Notes: generated by a model from the sequence alone, not told the origin. A stretch of DNA of 64,000 nucleotides from Flavisericum labens (GCF_045446075.1 NZ_JBJJBQ010000001.1:186001-250000), one strand, 5' to 3'; positions 16,137 through 26,164 are shown, numbered from the stretch's first letter. Numbers and translations: made by a program.

Positions 16137-16617
16137 AGTCTGGTTATCTTTTGCAATAGGGGCCTTGTTTTTTGTTTCGTGCGACTCCAACCGTGTTTTC
16201 GATACATACAAATCGGTACCTAATAAATGGCATAAAGATTCTATAGTTAGTTTTAAGTTTAACCCGCCAGATTCAACCAATGCCTATAATTTGTTTGTTA
16301 ATTTACGCAATACCAATGCCTATAAATACAACAATTTATTTTTGATTGTTGAAATGGTATTTCCGCATGGCAAAACCGTAAAAGACACTTTGGAATATAG
16401 AATGGCCGCACCCGATGGAAAACTATTAGGAACAGGCCATACCGATGTAAAAGAAAACAAATTATGGTACAAAGAAGACGTAGTGTTTAACGAATCGGGG
16501 GATTATACGGTTAGCATTCAACATGCCATGAGAGAAACTGGAAAGGTAAATGGAGTAAAGGAACTGGAAGGTATTACCGATGTTGGTTTTAGAGTAGAAA
16601 CCCTGAATACAAAATAA
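16123..16617 (+). CDS. gldH: Gliding motility lipoprotein GldH
   Basis: 164 residues from the ATG at 16123. GldH is a lipoprotein needed for gliding and the linked type IX secretion machinery in F. johnsoniae. The signal MLKNRVWLSFAIGALFFVSC gives Cys20 as the lipidation site, followed by DSNRVFDTYKSVPNKWHKDS, a recognisable GldH start. A longer frame upstream exists, but it would add a basic tail read from the ricT 3' end and hide the signal peptide. The gene sits between ricT and pbp1A. The presence of gldH supports a gliding, T9SS-bearing Flavobacteriia host. Confidence 0.92.
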   Translation: MLKNRVWLSFAIGALFFVSCDSNRVFDTYKSVPNKWHKDSIVSFKFNPPDSTNAYNLFVNLRNTNAYKYNNLFLIVEMVFPHGKTVKDTLEYRMAAPDGKLLGTGHTDVKENKLWYKEDVVFNESGDYTVSIQHAMRETGKVNGVKELEGITDVGFRVETLNTK

Positions 16618-16688
16618 AATATTTATACTTAGTCTTTTGGCTTTATTCAAGAAAGTCTAAAGTCGAAGTTTTTTTTAATAAGTAGTAC

Positions 16689-19043
16689 ATGGCAAAAGCA
16701 AAAAAAGAACCTAAAAAAGCAACCCCAGATTTTTCAAAGTACATCCGCTGGTTCTGGATGCTGTTTCTAGGAGGCATAATAGTCGTAGTATTAATATTTT
16801 TAATGGCCTCTTGGGGCTGGTTGGGAAAAATGCCAGACCACACGCAATTGGAAAACCCACGAACCAATTTAGCGACCGAAATTATTTCTTCAGATGGACA
16901 AACCTTAGGTAAATTCTATTTTAACGATAATCGAACACCCGTAAGTTATAACGATTTACCAGAGCATTTAGTGAATGCCTTAATAGCCACTGAAGATGAA
17001 CGTTTTCATGAGCATTCGGGTATTGATGCCCGAGGCACGTTACGGGCTGTGGTGAAATTAGGAAGCAGTGGAGGAGCCAGTACTATTTCACAACAGTTGG
17101 CAAAACAGTTGTTCCATGGTGAAGGTTCAAGAAATATTGTAGAGCGTATACTTCAAAAAATAAAAGAATGGGTTATCGCTATACGTTTAGAGCGCCAATA
17201 TACCAAAGAAGAAATTATAGCACAGTATTTCAATATTTACGACTTTTTAAATAATGCCGATGGTATTCGTAGTGCATCGCGAATTTATTTTGGAAAGGAA
17301 CCAAAGGACCTAAACCTTAAAGAATCAGCTATGTTGGTGGGGATGTTTAAAAATTCGGCGTTGTATAACCCCAGAAGAAACCCAGTTGGTGTGAAAAATA
17401 GACGTAATGTGGTTTTAGCTCAAATGGCGGAAAATGACTATATCAATGAAAAGTTAAAGGACTCACTTCAGCAAACAGAACTCGATTTGAACTATACACC
17501 GGAATCACATCGAGAAGGAATTGCGACCTATTTTAGAGGCTATTTGGATGGTTTTATGAAAGAATGGATTGCAAATAATCCCAAACCTGATGGATCCAAA
17601 TGGAATTTGTACAACGACGGATTGAAAATATACACCACTATCGATTCTCGTATGCAACAACATGCCGAAGATGCCGTGCAGCAGCATATGGCTAAGTTAC
17701 AAGCCGAATTTTTTCACCAAAATACACCAGATAGAAATCCAACAGCACCTTTTTTAGATCTGGATCAAACTGAAATTGACGATTTGATGAACCGTTCTAT
17801 AAGGCAATCAGAACGTTGGAGGCATATGAAATATGATTTAAAAAAATCTGATGAAGAAATTAAAAAATCTTTTCAAAAACCAACCCAAATGACGGTTTTT
17901 CAATGGAAAGATGGGCAACCTTCAGAGTTTGATACCATTATGAAACCAATCGATTCCATGAGGTATTACAAGTCATTTTTACGAACCGGTATGATGTCTA
18001 TGAACCCCCAGACAGGTCATGTAAAAGCATGGGTTGGAGGGGTAAATTACAGACATTTTCAGTACGATATGGTAAAACAAGGTAAGCGCCAAGTGGGTTC
18101 AACCTTTAAACCTTTTGTTTATGCTACAGCTATAGATCAATTACATTATTCGCCCTGTGATGAGTTTCCAGACGTGCCTTTTTGCATTGAAGCCAACAAA
18201 TATGGAAATCCTAAGGAGTGGTGTCCAAGTAATTCTAATGGCGATAATGATTACGGAGGAACACGGACATTAAAAAATGCTTTGGCAAATTCTGTAAATA
18301 CCATAACGGCCCAATTAATGGATAAAGTAGGTCCACAAACGGTGGTAGACCTAGTGAAAAAGTTAGGTGTTGACTCTAATGTACCCGTTGTTCCATCGAT
18401 AGCATTAGGTACTCCAGACATAAGTGTTTATGAAATGGTTGGGGCTTACTCTGCATTTGCCAATCAAGGGGTTTATACAAAGCCGGTAATGGTAACCAAT
18501 ATTGAAGATAAAAACGGGACCATTTTATATCAGTTTAAACCCGAAACAAGAGATGTACTTAGTGCTGAATCGGCTTATGTGACTGTTAAGCTTTTAGAGG
18601 GTGTTACTCAAGGTGGATCTGGGACAAGACTACGTGGTAATTGGGCTGTAAATAATCAAGTTTATAAAGAAGTAATTACAGGTTATCCATATGAATTTAC
18701 TAATCCCATAGCTGGAAAAACAGGAACCACACAAAACCAAAGTGATGGTTGGTTTATGGGCATGGTGCCCAATTTAGTTACAGGGGTTTGGGTAGGTGCG
18801 GAAGATAGAGCCGCTCACTTTGCTAGCATTACTTATGGTCAAGGTGCAACCATGGCCTTGCCGATCTGGGGGTCGTACATGAAGAGTTGTTATGCGGACC
18901 CTGAATTGAATATTTCAAAAGAAGAGTTTATTGAACCTGAAAATCTTTCTATACGAGTGGATTGCTCCACAGCACCAGATAAAGATGGTAGCGACAACCC
19001 GAATCCAGTTGAAGACACTGCTGATGATTTGGATTTTGGGTAA
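16689..19043 (+). CDS. Class A penicillin-binding protein (PBP1A type)
   Basis: 784 residues, a bifunctional peptidoglycan synthase. A cytoplasmic tail and one transmembrane helix (about 20-41) come first. The GT51 glycosyltransferase domain (about 60-240) carries the catalytic EDERFHEHSGID (E102) and GASTISQQLAKQLF. The transpeptidase domain holds S471-TFK, S535-VN and K677-TGT, all complete, so both activities should work. Middle residues 330-430 form an insertion between the domains. The C-terminus is acidic and P/D-rich. It follows gldH after 71 bases, likely in the same transcript. Confidence 0.95.
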   Translation: MAKAKKEPKKATPDFSKYIRWFWMLFLGGIIVVVLIFLMASWGWLGKMPDHTQLENPRTNLATEIISSDGQTLGKFYFNDNRTPVSYNDLPEHLVNALIATEDERFHEHSGIDARGTLRAVVKLGSSGGASTISQQLAKQLFHGEGSRNIVERILQKIKEWVIAIRLERQYTKEEIIAQYFNIYDFLNNADGIRSASRIYFGKEPKDLNLKESAMLVGMFKNSALYNPRRNPVGVKNRRNVVLAQMAENDYINEKLKDSLQQTELDLNYTPESHREGIATYFRGYLDGFMKEWIANNPKPDGSKWNLYNDGLKIYTTIDSRMQQHAEDAVQQHMAKLQAEFFHQNTPDRNPTAPFLDLDQTEIDDLMNRSIRQSERWRHMKYDLKKSDEEIKKSFQKPTQMTVFQWKDGQPSEFDTIMKPIDSMRYYKSFLRTGMMSMNPQTGHVKAWVGGVNYRHFQYDMVKQGKRQVGSTFKPFVYATAIDQLHYSPCDEFPDVPFCIEANKYGNPKEWCPSNSNGDNDYGGTRTLKNALANSVNTITAQLMDKVGPQTVVDLVKKLGVDSNVPVVPSIALGTPDISVYEMVGAYSAFANQGVYTKPVMVTNIEDKNGTILYQFKPETRDVLSAESAYVTVKLLEGVTQGGSGTRLRGNWAVNNQVYKEVITGYPYEFTNPIAGKTGTTQNQSDGWFMGMVPNLVTGVWVGAEDRAAHFASITYGQGATMALPIWGSYMKSCYADPELNISKEEFIEPENLSIRVDCSTAPDKDGSDNPNPVEDTADDLDFG

Positions 19044-19074
19044 GATTTTTAATTTTTTCATGATTTAAAATCGA

Positions 19075-19458
19075 ATGGGAAAAAAGGGTCCAATGCCAAA
19101 TTTTGAAACAATTGACGATTACATCGCCAATCAACCGAAAGAGGCACAAACTGTTTTGAATGAATTGAGGGGCATAATAAAAGGTGCTGCTCCAAATGCT
19201 GTTGAGGCCCTGAATTATAAAATACCGTGTTTTGAATTAGTTCCTGGAGGCAAGCGAGATCAGCAGATTATGATGGCCAGTTATTCAAAGTTTATCGGAT
19301 TTTACCCGTTTCCAACTACAATGGCTAAGTTTTCCGACGAATTAAAGAACTATAAACAAGGAAAGGGTTCGGTTCAGTTTCCATTGAATAAACCTTTACC
19401 GAAAGAACTCATTGTCCGTATGGTTAAGTTTAGAAGGGAAGAGGTTCTAAAAACATGA
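19075..19458 (+). CDS. DUF1801 (YdhG-like) family protein
   Basis: 127 residues from the ATG at 19075, or 121 from the in-frame ATG at 19093 (MPNFETIDDYIANQP), which fits relatives about as well. The DUF1801/YdhG-like fold is indicated by IDDYIANQPKEAQTVLNELR, EALNYKIPCFEL and the C-terminal LPKELIVRMVKFRREE. These small cytosolic proteins have an iron chaperone-like or DUF1801 fold, with function largely unknown. The gap to pbp1A is 31 bases, and it is convergent with the acetoacetyl-CoA synthetase gene, with 24 bases between stops. Confidence 0.82.
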   Translation: MGKKGPMPNFETIDDYIANQPKEAQTVLNELRGIIKGAAPNAVEALNYKIPCFELVPGGKRDQQIMMASYSKFIGFYPFPTTMAKFSDELKNYKQGKGSVQFPLNKPLPKELIVRMVKFRREEVLKT

Positions 19459-19482
19459 AAATAAGTTTTTAATTTAATTCTT

Positions 19483-21447
19483 TTAAATCTTCTTTGCCAA
19501 CTCCACAAAAAACTTGACAGATTCTGGGTTTTTCATCGAATCTACATTAATCGATTTTTCCAAAGGCATTTTCAATAAAATCTTTTTTATGGGGGCTTCC
19601 ATTTTTTTTCCGCTAATGGTGTATGGAATATCTGATACTTCAACAATCTCATCAGGCACGTGTCGCGGTGAATACTCTTTTTTTAAATACTCCCTTATTT
19701 GGGTTTTAATATCTTCAGTTAATTCAATACCGGGCTTCATTTTAACAAATAATGGCATGTAATGCTTTCCACCGTCAAGCTCTAAATTCACAATTAGTGA
19801 ATCTTCAATTGTTTTTATCTTATTGATTGTTCTATAAATTTCGCTGGTGCCAATGCGAATACCGTGTCTATTTAAAGTGGCATCGGAACGGCCATAAATA
19901 ACAATACCTTTTGTTTTAGAATTGATTTTTATAAAATCGCCGTGACGCCATTTGCCGGGAAAATGTTCAAAATAACTTGCTCTATAACGATTTTTATTGT
20001 CATCATTCCAGAAATAAATAGGCATGGAGGGCATGGGCTTATCGATAACCATTTCACCTAAATCGTCTTCAATAGGTTTACCGTTGTCATCATAGGCATA
20101 TAGCGATACGCCTAAAGCCCTACATTGTATTTCACCGGAATGAACTGCATAAAACGGTGTGCCACCCACAAATGCCGTGCAAACATCAGTGCCACCCGCC
20201 ATAGAGCATAGCCAAACATCTTCTTTAATACTTTCGTAAACGTAATCGAAAGCTTCAAAAGGCAATGGTGCGCCAGTGGAACTTATGGAGCGAACGGTAC
20301 TAAGATTACTTTGGTTTTTCGGTTCTATTTTCTTTTTCATACTGGCCACCAAAAACGGGGCACTGGTTCCAAAATGATTAATTTTTATTTCGTCTGAAAA
20401 CGTCCAAAGTTTATTGAAATCAGGATAGGTTGGGCTACCATCATACAGAATAATGGTCGATCCCATCAATAAGGCCGACTGTAAAAAATTCCACATCATC
20501 CAACCGGTTGTGGTGTACCAAAAATAGCGTTCGCCTTGGTGTACATCGTTATGGAAGGCCATGTATTTTAAATGTTCCAACAAAATACCGCCATTAGAAT
20601 GCACAATGGCTTTGGGCAGTCCAGTGGTACCCGATGAGTATAAAACCCAAATGGGGTGACTGAATTCAACGGGTTCAAAATTCAATTCTTTTGCTTTTGT
20701 GTTCAGCACCGTATTTATATTGACAAAATCTTTAGGGAAACCAGAAATGTCTTCTTTGGTTAAATATGGCAAAACAAGCACTTTTTGTACAGTTGGTAGT
20801 GCTTTGGCTATATCAATTGCTATGGTGGTTTTATCATAAGATTTTCCATTATAATAATAGCCATCGGTGGTTATAAAAACTTTAGGTTTAATTTGCTCAA
20901 AACGGTCAATTACGCTTTCAGTGCCAAAATCGGGTGAGGTGCTCGACCATATTGCCCCTATGGAATTAACCGCCAGAAATGAAATGGTGGCTTCTGGTAC
21001 ATTGGGCAAAAAAGCTACAACGCAGTTTCCTTTAGATACGCCTATTGATTTTAAATAGGACGCCATAGCAGCTACCTTGTCTTTTAAATCGTTCCATGAT
21101 AATTCTGAATAATCGCCATGTTCGTTACTGAAAATGATGGCGGTTTCGTTGGTTAAATTGTGTCTGAAAATATGTTCGGCGTAATTAAGCTTCACGCCAT
21201 CAAACCAGTTGAAATCCGGCATAGAGGTCATACTTAAAACCGATTTATATTCGCCGTATGATAACACATTAAAATAATGCCAAATACTTTCCCAGAAATC
21301 TTTTATATGGCTGACAGACCATTGCCATAAATCATCATAAGAATCAAAGTATAAGTTATGCTTTTGTTCAAGCCAAATTTTGTAATCAAATAAATGACTG
21401 TTTTCTTTAAAAGCAGTTGAGCCTTCCCATAGTTTTTTTTCAGACAT
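19483..21447 (-). CDS. Acetoacetate--CoA ligase
   Basis: 654 residues, the length of acetoacetyl-CoA synthetases. The enzyme activates acetoacetate to acetoacetyl-CoA via an acyl-adenylate in the cytoplasm, feeding ketone bodies, leucine breakdown products or PHB intermediates into lipid and central metabolism. The AMP-binding signature YSSGTTGLPKAIVHSNGG is at about 265-282, the adenylate motif YGRSDATLNRHGIRIG at about 520-535 and the catalytic lysine region TISGKKMEAPIKKIL at about 600-615. The N-terminal FDSYDDLWQWSVSHIKDFW matches the ACAS N-domain. Monocistronic as far as can be seen. Confidence 0.93.
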   Translation of the reverse strand: MSEKKLWEGSTAFKENSHLFDYKIWLEQKHNLYFDSYDDLWQWSVSHIKDFWESIWHYFNVLSYGEYKSVLSMTSMPDFNWFDGVKLNYAEHIFRHNLTNETAIIFSNEHGDYSELSWNDLKDKVAAMASYLKSIGVSKGNCVVAFLPNVPEATISFLAVNSIGAIWSSTSPDFGTESVIDRFEQIKPKVFITTDGYYYNGKSYDKTTIAIDIAKALPTVQKVLVLPYLTKEDISGFPKDFVNINTVLNTKAKELNFEPVEFSHPIWVLYSSGTTGLPKAIVHSNGGILLEHLKYMAFHNDVHQGERYFWYTTTGWMMWNFLQSALLMGSTIILYDGSPTYPDFNKLWTFSDEIKINHFGTSAPFLVASMKKKIEPKNQSNLSTVRSISSTGAPLPFEAFDYVYESIKEDVWLCSMAGGTDVCTAFVGGTPFYAVHSGEIQCRALGVSLYAYDDNGKPIEDDLGEMVIDKPMPSMPIYFWNDDNKNRYRASYFEHFPGKWRHGDFIKINSKTKGIVIYGRSDATLNRHGIRIGTSEIYRTINKIKTIEDSLIVNLELDGGKHYMPLFVKMKPGIELTEDIKTQIREYLKKEYSPRHVPDEIVEVSDIPYTISGKKMEAPIKKILLKMPLEKSINVDSMKNPESVKFFVELAKKI

Positions 21448-21705
21448 CTTATAAAATATATAGTTCTATAAAGATAAGTAATCTATGAAGATCAAAAGGT
21501 TTGTCCATGTGATCAAAACCGTTTTTATTTGAAAGTAAGGCTTGAAAATATGGAGAAAATCCGACAAAATGTTAAATAAAAATGCATTTCATCGAAATTT
21601 TATGTTTTTAAACTGATTTATTGAAAAAAAGTTTGATATTAGCAGTCCCCAAAAACACCAAATTTAATAAATAGATTTCCCCAAATCTACCATAAATTTA
21701 AACTT

Positions 21706-21834
21706 ATGAATATTGCAACAAATCTACCTGAACAACCTACTAATGATGAGAGCAAATTCAAAGAAACTCTTAATGAGAATTTGCAGTTTTTTAAAAGTTT
21801 AATTTACTTAACCAAGAAAGTATTCATGCTATAA
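21706..21834 (+). CDS. Possible 42-residue protein
   Basis: ATG at 21706, stop TAA at 21832-21834. The product begins MNIATNLPEQPTNDESKFKE and continues with an amphipathic helix-like end (NLQFFKSLIYLTKKVF). Codon use resembles that of the neighbours. It converges on the peptide ABC gene and overlaps its stop by 6 bases. No family was recognised. It fills an otherwise empty gap of nearly 400 bases, which makes it believable, but the case rests on composition only. Confidence 0.4.
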   Translation: MNIATNLPEQPTNDESKFKETLNENLQFFKSLIYLTKKVFML

Positions 21835-23508
21835 TCCTTTGGGTATAGCATGAATTAATTTTTTGGTGTATTCTTTTTTAGGCGAGCTGTAAATAACATC
21901 GGCGTCGTCCAATTCTTCAATTTTACCTTGATTCATTACTAGCAATTGGTCGCTCATATATTTTACAACGGCCAAATCGTGCGATATGAAAATATAGGTA
22001 AACCCAAAAGATTCTTTAAGTTCGTTAAGCAAATTTAAAACCTGTGCTTGAACTGATATATCTAACGCTGAAACCGACTCGTCACAAACAATAAGTTTGG
22101 GCTGCAAAGCAATAGTTCTGGCTATACCTATGCGTTGCCTTTGCCCTCCGGAAAACTCATGTGGGTAGCGATTAAAATAGTCTTGAGACAATCCTACACG
22201 ATTTAGAATATCGATGGATTTTTCCTTTCGTTCAGCTTCCGAATGATACAGGCCATGAACCTTCATAGGTTCCATAATGGCTTGTCCTACAGGGATTCTT
22301 GGATTTAAAGAGGAATAGGGGTCTTGAAATATAATTTGAATGTCTTTTCTAAGTGCTCTGGTTTCGGATTTAGATAAATGGGTAATATCTGTGCCCTTAT
22401 AAAGTATTTTTCCAGCTGTTGCTTTATCGAGTTGAAGTATGGCGTTTCCAAGGGTTGATTTTCCACAACCCGATTCACCTACCAAGCCTAAAGTTTCGCC
22501 TTCATATAACTTAAAACTAACGTCGTTTACGGCTTTAAATGTGCTGTGTTTAGAAAATAATCCAGATTTCGAAATGTATTCTTTCTCAATATTAATGACC
22601 TCTAAAAGTGGGGGTTTGCTATATATCGCCTTGTGATTCTTTTGGCGTTGTTCTTTCGTGACAATTTCGTTAGAAATAGAGCCCTTTAAATAGTCTTTAA
22701 TGGTAGGCAGCGTTTTTAATCGAGTGTCCAATGAAGGGCGTGAGTTAATCAATGCTTTGGTGTAATTGTGTTGTGGGTTTTGAAATATTGCTGCTACAGA
22801 ACCCTGTTCTACGATTTCACCTTTGTACATTACTAAAACTCTGTCGGCAATTTCAGAAATCAAGGCTAAATCATGAGTTATGAAAATAATACTCATTTTA
22901 GTTTCAACCTGCAAATCCTTTAAAAGGGCGATAATATCCTTTTGAACAGTAACATCCAGAGCTGTGGTTGGTTCATCGGCGATTAAAATATCCGGTTTGC
23001 AGGCAATAGCCATGGCAATCATAACACGTTGTTTTTGTCCACCAGAAATTTCATGTGGATAGGCTTTGTAAACACGTTCTGGGTTGGGTAATTTTACTTT
23101 TTCAAAAAGATGAATGGTTTCAGTTTTAGCTTCTTTTAGAGATAATTGGATGTGCTGAAATAATATCTCCTCAACTTGTTTTCCACAAGTCATAGAAGGG
23201 TTTAAAGAACTCATGGGTTCCTGAAAAATCATGGATATTTTATTGCCTCGTATGTTTTGAAAGGCTTTGTCGGACAGACCGATTAAATTTTGGTCATGGT
23301 AAATGATTTCACCATTTGATATACTGGAAATTTTCTTTGGGAGAAGGCCAAGAATAGCTAAAGAAGACACCGATTTACCTGAACCCGATTCACCAACAAT
23401 GCCTAATATTTTATTTTGGTTTAAGTAGTAAGATATGTTGTGAATTACTTCATTTTTTCCGAATGAAATGGAAAGGTTGTTTATGTTTAAAATTGGTTTG
23501 TTTTCCAT
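21829..23508 (-). CDS. Peptide ABC transporter, two fused ATP-binding domains
   Basis: 559 residues: a DppD-like and a DppF-like ATPase in one chain, the layout of YejF and GsiA. It drives uptake of oligopeptides or similar solutes through a permease not found in this window. Half 1 has Walker A GESGSGKS (about 37-44), signature SGGQKQRV and D-loop IADEPTTALD. Half 2 has GESGCGKST (about 342-350), FSGGQRQRIGIAR and VCDESVSALD. A C-terminal oligopeptide-type extension follows each half (FQNPQHNYTKALI and SSPKKEYTKKLI). No permease or binding protein is adjacent. Confidence 0.92.
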   Translation of the reverse strand: MENKPILNINNLSISFGKNEVIHNISYYLNQNKILGIVGESGSGKSVSSLAILGLLPKKISSISNGEIIYHDQNLIGLSDKAFQNIRGNKISMIFQEPMSSLNPSMTCGKQVEEILFQHIQLSLKEAKTETIHLFEKVKLPNPERVYKAYPHEISGGQKQRVMIAMAIACKPDILIADEPTTALDVTVQKDIIALLKDLQVETKMSIIFITHDLALISEIADRVLVMYKGEIVEQGSVAAIFQNPQHNYTKALINSRPSLDTRLKTLPTIKDYLKGSISNEIVTKEQRQKNHKAIYSKPPLLEVINIEKEYISKSGLFSKHSTFKAVNDVSFKLYEGETLGLVGESGCGKSTLGNAILQLDKATAGKILYKGTDITHLSKSETRALRKDIQIIFQDPYSSLNPRIPVGQAIMEPMKVHGLYHSEAERKEKSIDILNRVGLSQDYFNRYPHEFSGGQRQRIGIARTIALQPKLIVCDESVSALDISVQAQVLNLLNELKESFGFTYIFISHDLAVVKYMSDQLLVMNQGKIEELDDADVIYSSPKKEYTKKLIHAIPKGL

Positions 23509-23618
23509 TTTAAGTTTTGAATTCAGATAAAATAAACTTTTTAATTATTGATTTTGTTTGTAAGGTCTCGACTCCGCTCGAACTGATAACCGTTCTACTT
23601 AACTATCATTTTAGCCAT
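23509..23618. other. Spacer between ABC gene and exonuclease gene
   Basis: It holds a fragment GTCTCGACTCCGCTCGAAC at about 23565-23583 that looks like part of a dispersed palindrome. No gene or clear terminator was seen. Confidence 0.3.
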
Positions 23619-24332
23619 TTAAATATGAATAATTTCATCGTTATGCAGTAACTCATCACCGCGCAAGCGTAAAAATATTTGTGCCACTGCAATAGTATCC
23701 TTTTCGCAATAGGTAATTATTCTATCAATTTCATTTTCTTCGTAATATACACGGTAAACTTCGCTACCGTCAATATCATCTTTTGGGGATGGTATGCCCA
23801 AAACATGAGTTAATAATTTTAAAGAGGTATAGGTTTTATAATCCCCAAATTTCCACAATTCTAAAGTGTCTAAATGCGGTACTTCCCATGGTTTTTTACC
23901 AAATAAATTTAGTTTATACGGCAGTTCAATATTGTGAATAATCATGCGGCGTGCAATGTACGGAAAGTCGAATTCTTTTCCATTGTGCGCACAAAGTAAG
24001 TGTTTGGTTTGGCTGAAATGTGAAATAAGTAAATTTTTAAAGTCTTTTAAAACTTTCACTTCATCGCCATAGAAAGAAGTTACTCGGAAGCTTCTTAAAT
24101 CGTTTAATATATTGAAGTAACCCACCGAAATACAAACTATTTTGCCAAATTCGGCCCAAATCCCTGCTCGTTCATAAAATTCTTCCGCTGTAAAATCGTC
24201 TTTACGTTGGTATTTCGATTTTTGTTCCCATAGATCTTGAGCCGTTTTATCTAGTTCTGAAAAATTTTGGACTTCAGGGACCGTTTCAATGTCCAGAAAT
24301 AGTATGTTTTCTAAATTGAGTTTTGAAATCAT
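23619..24332 (-). CDS. PolB-like 3'-5' exonuclease
   Basis: 237 residues of DnaQ/PolB-type exonuclease fold standing alone (DNA_pol_B_exo2 family). Exo I is LFLDIETVPE with D14 and E16, Exo II AHNGKEFDFPYIARRM, and Exo III YCEKDTIAVAQIFLRL, so the acidic two-metal site is complete. It probably trims DNA or RNA 3' ends in the cytoplasm; the polymerase part is absent by design in this family. The ATG overlaps the stop of the upstream serine hydrolase (ATGA), so the two are co-transcribed, although no functional link is obvious. Confidence 0.9.
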   Translation of the reverse strand: MISKLNLENILFLDIETVPEVQNFSELDKTAQDLWEQKSKYQRKDDFTAEEFYERAGIWAEFGKIVCISVGYFNILNDLRSFRVTSFYGDEVKVLKDFKNLLISHFSQTKHLLCAHNGKEFDFPYIARRMIIHNIELPYKLNLFGKKPWEVPHLDTLELWKFGDYKTYTSLKLLTHVLGIPSPKDDIDGSEVYRVYYEENEIDRIITYCEKDTIAVAQIFLRLRGDELLHNDEIIHI

Positions 24333-25474
24333 TTTTCAATCATTTTATAAGCTTCTTCAATATAAACACTCATGTCTATAGTAAAAGGCCTATTTCCTTC
24401 GTCTGACGAGGTGTGGTGGCCTAACCTAACTATAATAACGTTGTCCTCGGGTTCAACAATTACATATTGGCTATGATGACCGCGCATAATGAAAAAACTT
24501 TTGTCTTTATCTTTTTTTAGCCACCAGCCGTACCCGTATTCTGGACTTTCTTTAAAACGTGGTGTTGTTGATTTTGCAACAAACGTCGAATCTAAAATTT
24601 GCTTTCCATTCCATTTTCCATGGTCTTTATAAAGTTTACCAAAACGGGCAAAGTCTCTGGCGTTACTAGAAATACAACAGAACGTTTTAGCTAATCGGTT
24701 TTCAGCATCATCAACTTGCCATAAGGCATTTTGAGATGCCCCCATAGGTTTCCAAAAACTCTCAGAAAGGTACTTTGCTAATGGCATACCTGTTGCCTTT
24801 TGAATAATCATCCCTAATAATTGGGTATTGCCACTAAGGTATTCGAATTTTTCACCAGGAGTTTCAACAACTTTTAGGCTCAAAATGGTTTCAGCTAAAT
24901 CATCGTCATAGTTAGCCCTAGCAGTAAGTGAAAAAGGGCTGGTGTAATGTTCTACCCAATCTAAGCCAGACGCCATTGATGCCAGGTCACCAACTGTTGT
25001 TTTTACATCGCCATATTCTGGATAAAAGTCAGTAATTGGTTGGTCTAAACCCTTAATGTAACCATCCATAATGGATTTGCCAAGTAAAGCAGAGGTGATG
25101 CTTTTGGTAACAGAAAAAGAGTTTGTTTTTGATTCCTTACTATAGTTTGGAGCGTACCATTCGTAGTAAATGCTATCGTTTTTAATAATTAAAAAAGCAA
25201 CTGTTTCTAGCTCTTCATTAATTTTGTTTAAAGTTTGGGTAGCTTCTATTGTATTGTATTTTTTATGTAGTGCCCATTTATCTGTAACATCTCCTTTATT
25301 TATAGTATCGTTTTCAAAATAAGGGTAGTCATCAATGAATACGGTTTTGTGCCCTGTTAAGTAAACTACTTGTACACCACGGATAATGTATCCATAATCA
25401 AATATATACAGTAAAATTACAAGGAGTAAAATGGTTATAAATATCCATTTGACGGTTTTTTTTATATATTTCAT
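24329..25474 (-). CDS. Beta-lactamase-family serine hydrolase
   Basis: 381 residues from the ATG at 25474 (MKYIKKTVKWIF), preferred over an upstream non-ATG start because it opens directly on a membrane helix (residues about 8-28). The class C beta-lactamase/DD-peptidase fold is seen from SVTKS (SxxK nucleophile region, near residue 125), the YLSGN variant of YxN, and the C-terminal RGHHSQYVIV in place of KTG. It is anchored to the membrane with the domain outside. The family includes esterases, so the substrate is open. It is followed by the exonuclease gene with a 4-base overlap. Confidence 0.87.
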   Translation of the reverse strand: MKYIKKTVKWIFITILLLVILLYIFDYGYIIRGVQVVYLTGHKTVFIDDYPYFENDTINKGDVTDKWALHKKYNTIEATQTLNKINEELETVAFLIIKNDSIYYEWYAPNYSKESKTNSFSVTKSITSALLGKSIMDGYIKGLDQPITDFYPEYGDVKTTVGDLASMASGLDWVEHYTSPFSLTARANYDDDLAETILSLKVVETPGEKFEYLSGNTQLLGMIIQKATGMPLAKYLSESFWKPMGASQNALWQVDDAENRLAKTFCCISSNARDFARFGKLYKDHGKWNGKQILDSTFVAKSTTPRFKESPEYGYGWWLKKDKDKSFFIMRGHHSQYVIVEPEDNVIIVRLGHHTSSDEGNRPFTIDMSVYIEEAYKMIEK

Positions 25475-25542
25475 TATAAGGTTGTTTAGTGCAAATAAAT
25501 ATAACAATTATAAGCGAACCGATTAAACCACATGAAAGATTT

Positions 25543-26139
25543 TTAAAAGACCGATTTCAATATAATTTTTAATCCCCAAGCCAAGGCCTCTTTGGATTCT
25601 CGATTGGTTAGATTACATACATCTTTTGTGCAAATGATAGATTCTATACCCATTAATGATGTAGCGGTTGAAATGAGATTGTTGTAAGTATGGCTATCTA
25701 GTTTATTTCGATAGGGAACTAGTGCAAGTTTTAGTGCAGCGGTTCTACGCGAGCCTCTCGGAGATTCTTTTTTATTAGAAACATCTTCTTTGAGATAAAT
25801 ACTTAAATATTTACGGAACCCAGGTTCGTTATCCAATGCTAAATCGTTAAAATAATTTTGGATGTATAGGATTCGCTCAATGATGGGAAGATCCTTTGTT
25901 TCTTGAAAAATAGTTGTTGTCGAGTTGGTAAAAATATCCAAACCTGCCTCAGAACATAGGATATCTATATTGGAAAAGTAGCGATAAATTGTGGCTCTTG
26001 AAATCCCAGATGCCTCAGCAACGACTTCTAAACTTAATTTTTTACCTTGTTGTAGAAGTTCCTTTGTAATATCAAGTATTTTACGTCTCGTTCTCTGTTT
26101 CTGTTTAGTGCGGCCTGTATTTATTGAAATATTACTCAT
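25543..26139 (-). CDS. TetR-family transcriptional regulator
   Basis: 198 residues. The TetR-type DNA-binding domain covers about 15-65 with the helix-turn-helix LEVVAEASGISRATIYRYFS; the rest is an alpha-helical ligand and dimer domain without a recognised ligand. It stands divergent from the cupin gene with only 73 bases between the two starts. A 21-bp palindrome at 26144-26164 touches its own start region, and a related half-repeat covers the cupin start. Repression of both genes is the obvious inference. Confidence 0.9.
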   Translation of the reverse strand: MSNISINTGRTKQKQRTRRKILDITKELLQQGKKLSLEVVAEASGISRATIYRYFSNIDILCSEAGLDIFTNSTTTIFQETKDLPIIERILYIQNYFNDLALDNEPGFRKYLSIYLKEDVSNKKESPRGSRRTAALKLALVPYRNKLDSHTYNNLISTATSLMGIESIICTKDVCNLTNRESKEALAWGLKIILKSVF

Positions 26140-26143
26140 GAGA

Positions 26144-26164
26144 CAAATATCTTATAAATATTTG
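26144..26164. promoter_or_regulatory. Probable TetR operator between the divergent tetR and cupin genes
   Basis: CAAATAT-CTTATAA-ATATTTG is a perfect 7-bp inverted repeat around 7 bases. The block GAGACAAAnATCTTATAAA recurs in the same orientation at about 26192-26210, giving a second, degraded site just before the cupin ATG. Confidence 0.6.
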
